From the NCBI GenBank assembly GCA_009602725.1, contig WELB01000074.1, forward strand, positions 261,324-283,963: a stretch of DNA of 22,640 nt, given 5' to 3'. Shown here in pieces: positions 21,016 to 22,640 of the stretch (its first letter is position 1; each line of letters starts with the position of its first letter). The notes under the pieces are model-generated. The model made no database searches, was not told where the DNA came from, and was given only the letters and a program-made list of their open reading frames with translations. The stretch is from Spirogloea muscicola. Lineage: Eukaryota > Streptophyta > Zygnematophyceae > Spirogloeales > Spirogloeaceae. The position numbers and the translations under genes are program-made.

Positions 21016-22640
21016 CTAGGGGCAAATGGAGCTGTATCCAATGCCGCCAAAGTAGAAGTAAGACTCCCAGTTGCCAGGGTTGGAGCCCACTGAGATGCTA
21101 TAACAGTTGCTGTTGGTCACAATGGTCGCCAGCTGGTTGTTTGTATTTGAAAGCGTGTTGGAAGGAGTCACGAACTGCAGGTTGCGAACATAGGCAGCGT
21201 ACTTGTAACCCTTTGACGCATACCATCCTGATCCCATGTAAGTACCGGTGTGCTTGCCATTGTGCTCAGCGTTCACAATCTCGCCACCCCACTGTACAGT
21301 GTTTGCATGGCTGTTGAGGCGATTGAAGAGCCAGTACGGCCAATAACCCACCCACTGGCCCTGGTACTGAAGCCACCAGTGCTTGCTACCAGGATCCTAC
21401 ACAAAAGAGATGACTCACTTCAATCAGAATGAAGCCTTCTATGGGACAGCCCTTTGCGAGGTCTGCAGTTGGCAACGATGCAACAGACACCGCTTGTGGA
21501 AAGCCTAGAGGCCCAAAGTTACCCTGCAGTTCAGCTGCAAGACATGGGACATTGGTTCGTACCTTGAAGACTAGTACAGTGTACTCGTACTGGGTACCTC
21601 CCCAGCTCGACACAGGTGAGACTTTGCCACCAAGATACACGGCATTGTTTGTCTGAATGAAGCCGCTGCAGTCCAAGTTGTAGCAGCCAGTGGTCTTGTA
21701 GGCATCCCTCTGCGACGCATTGCAGCAGCGGTAAGCTATCAACTGGATACAGAAATTCACTGCAACTCACAGTTCGACCACAAGTGCAATCATGCAATTG
21801 CAGTGAATACACACTTGTGAAGTCATCTAACAATTAGCAAATTGGTGGCTGCTCTTTGGTAATTGCTGTTGTAGGTGATAGGGGCAGAGCGTCGCAGGAC
21901 TTACAGTCCAGTAAATGAAGAGGCGAGAGTTGTGATCTCCATACTTGTTGGGGTAGAGCTGCCAATGATCCAAAGAGAGAGCATTGTCAGCCCTCTCAAG
22001 CACTGCCTCACATGTCGATTGTCCGCACGTTCACAAGGCAAAGACACAGACAGGTCCAGAATAGTGAGTGTCGTCTGCAAAGGAGAGAGGACTGACCTGA
22101 TGTCCAACTTCAATGGTGTTCAGGTCTCCGGCACCATATGACCCGGCAACAAGCCAGGTCTGTGTCAAGCTGAACTCATCACCATATTGGACGTAAGGAT
22201 TCCAGATGTTGTAAGTGGCCTTGGAACCATATATGGGGGTTGAACCAGACCTGGGGTACTGTGTGACTGCATACTGCTCATCATAAACAGAGCACAGGAT
22301 CCTATGTCAGAAAGCAGCAATGCATACTTGAGCGTTTCCATGTCCATTACTTTGTGTAGATACCCGATTGAGGTGTATCACGCCCTCAACGTGTCAGGTC
22401 ACCCAAAACTAACACCGGAAATTCACAAGCATTATGGGATGAGAGTACACTGACCTCATGGCCGGCAACGGAAGGTTTCTCCACGACATTTTTGTTGGTT
22501 TTGACGCTTCCATCGCCAGACTCCATGTCCTCAGCAGTCAGGTTGTGACGTTTTGGCACAAATTGGCCCCCACTGCCAGCCTGAGACTCCGGTGCTGATT
22601 GTGAGGCGCCTGGATGCTTGGCCATATATTGTGCCAGTGA
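21016..22640 (-). CDS. Neprosin-family glutamic peptidase copy C, 5' end beyond the window
   Basis: Model: complement(join(21016..21396, 21563..21709, 21905..21958, 22097..22273, 22455..>22640)), the last five exons of the nine-exon gene; exon lengths equal those of copy B (381, 147, 54, 177) and all are in frame. It keeps YVQYGDEFSLTQTW, GDLNTIEVGHQ, YPNKYGDHNSRLFIYWT, TGCYNLDCSGF, VQWGGEIVN and the ICP end, including both candidate catalytic glutamates. The acceptor of the last exon is TGTGTAG instead of the TGTGCAG of copy B. The coding sequence is about 98% identical to copy B except for a patch at 21092-21182 in the last exon, which differs at about 15 of 95 bases. Whether exons 1-4 exist cannot be seen. 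Confidence 0.88.

Overview
This is a nuclear window from a member of the green lineage. Three gene families point there. One is a class I aspartate aminotransferase whose first two exons read as a plastid transit peptide. One is a Root cap / LEA-related protein. The third is a tandem set of neprosin-family peptidases. Genes have 4 to 12 exons with short GT-AG introns of about 90 to 430 bases. A streptophyte alga or an early-diverging land plant fits best, but the species cannot be fixed from the sequence alone. All exon models were built by reading splice sites against remembered family sequences. Exon lengths sum to whole codons and phases agree, but there is no transcript evidence.

Layout. 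1-1828 (+): last four exons of a Root cap-domain gene, cut by the left edge. 1829-3811: about 2 kb without recognisable coding sequence, between two convergent genes. 3812-7527 (-): a complete 12-exon plastid aspartate aminotransferase gene, with a GCC/GGC trinucleotide tract just 5' of its start. 8257-8328 (+): tRNA-Asp(GUC). 8329-9465: repeat-rich DNA with a three-unit 30-bp tandem repeat, a perfect 14-bp hairpin and a fragment resembling the C-terminal end of a LINE-type reverse transcriptase.

9466-22640 is a tandem array on the minus strand. Neprosin copy A (9694-11841) is a 5'-truncated pseudogene with three frame-changing indels. Copy B (14420-17147) is complete: 9 exons, 461 residues, signal peptide, activation peptide and catalytic domain. 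Copy C (21016 to beyond 22640) is intact as far as the window shows. Between the copies lie two near-identical (about 98% by eye) 2-kb blocks, 11997-13975 and 18592-20568. They hold fossil pieces of an element coding for a C5-cytosine DNA methyltransferase-like protein, of the kind described in LTR retrotransposons. The fossil and the neprosin gene downstream of it were duplicated together, giving a unit of about 6.6 kb.

Copy B would make a secreted, self-inhibited glutamic peptidase. The aminotransferase would act in plastid nitrogen metabolism. I see no functional link between the left-hand genes and the array. The most unusual content is the coupled neprosin/methyltransferase-fossil duplication, a patch in copy C that looks like gene conversion, and a family of hairpin-bearing repeat blocks that occurs both beside the tRNA and inside the array.
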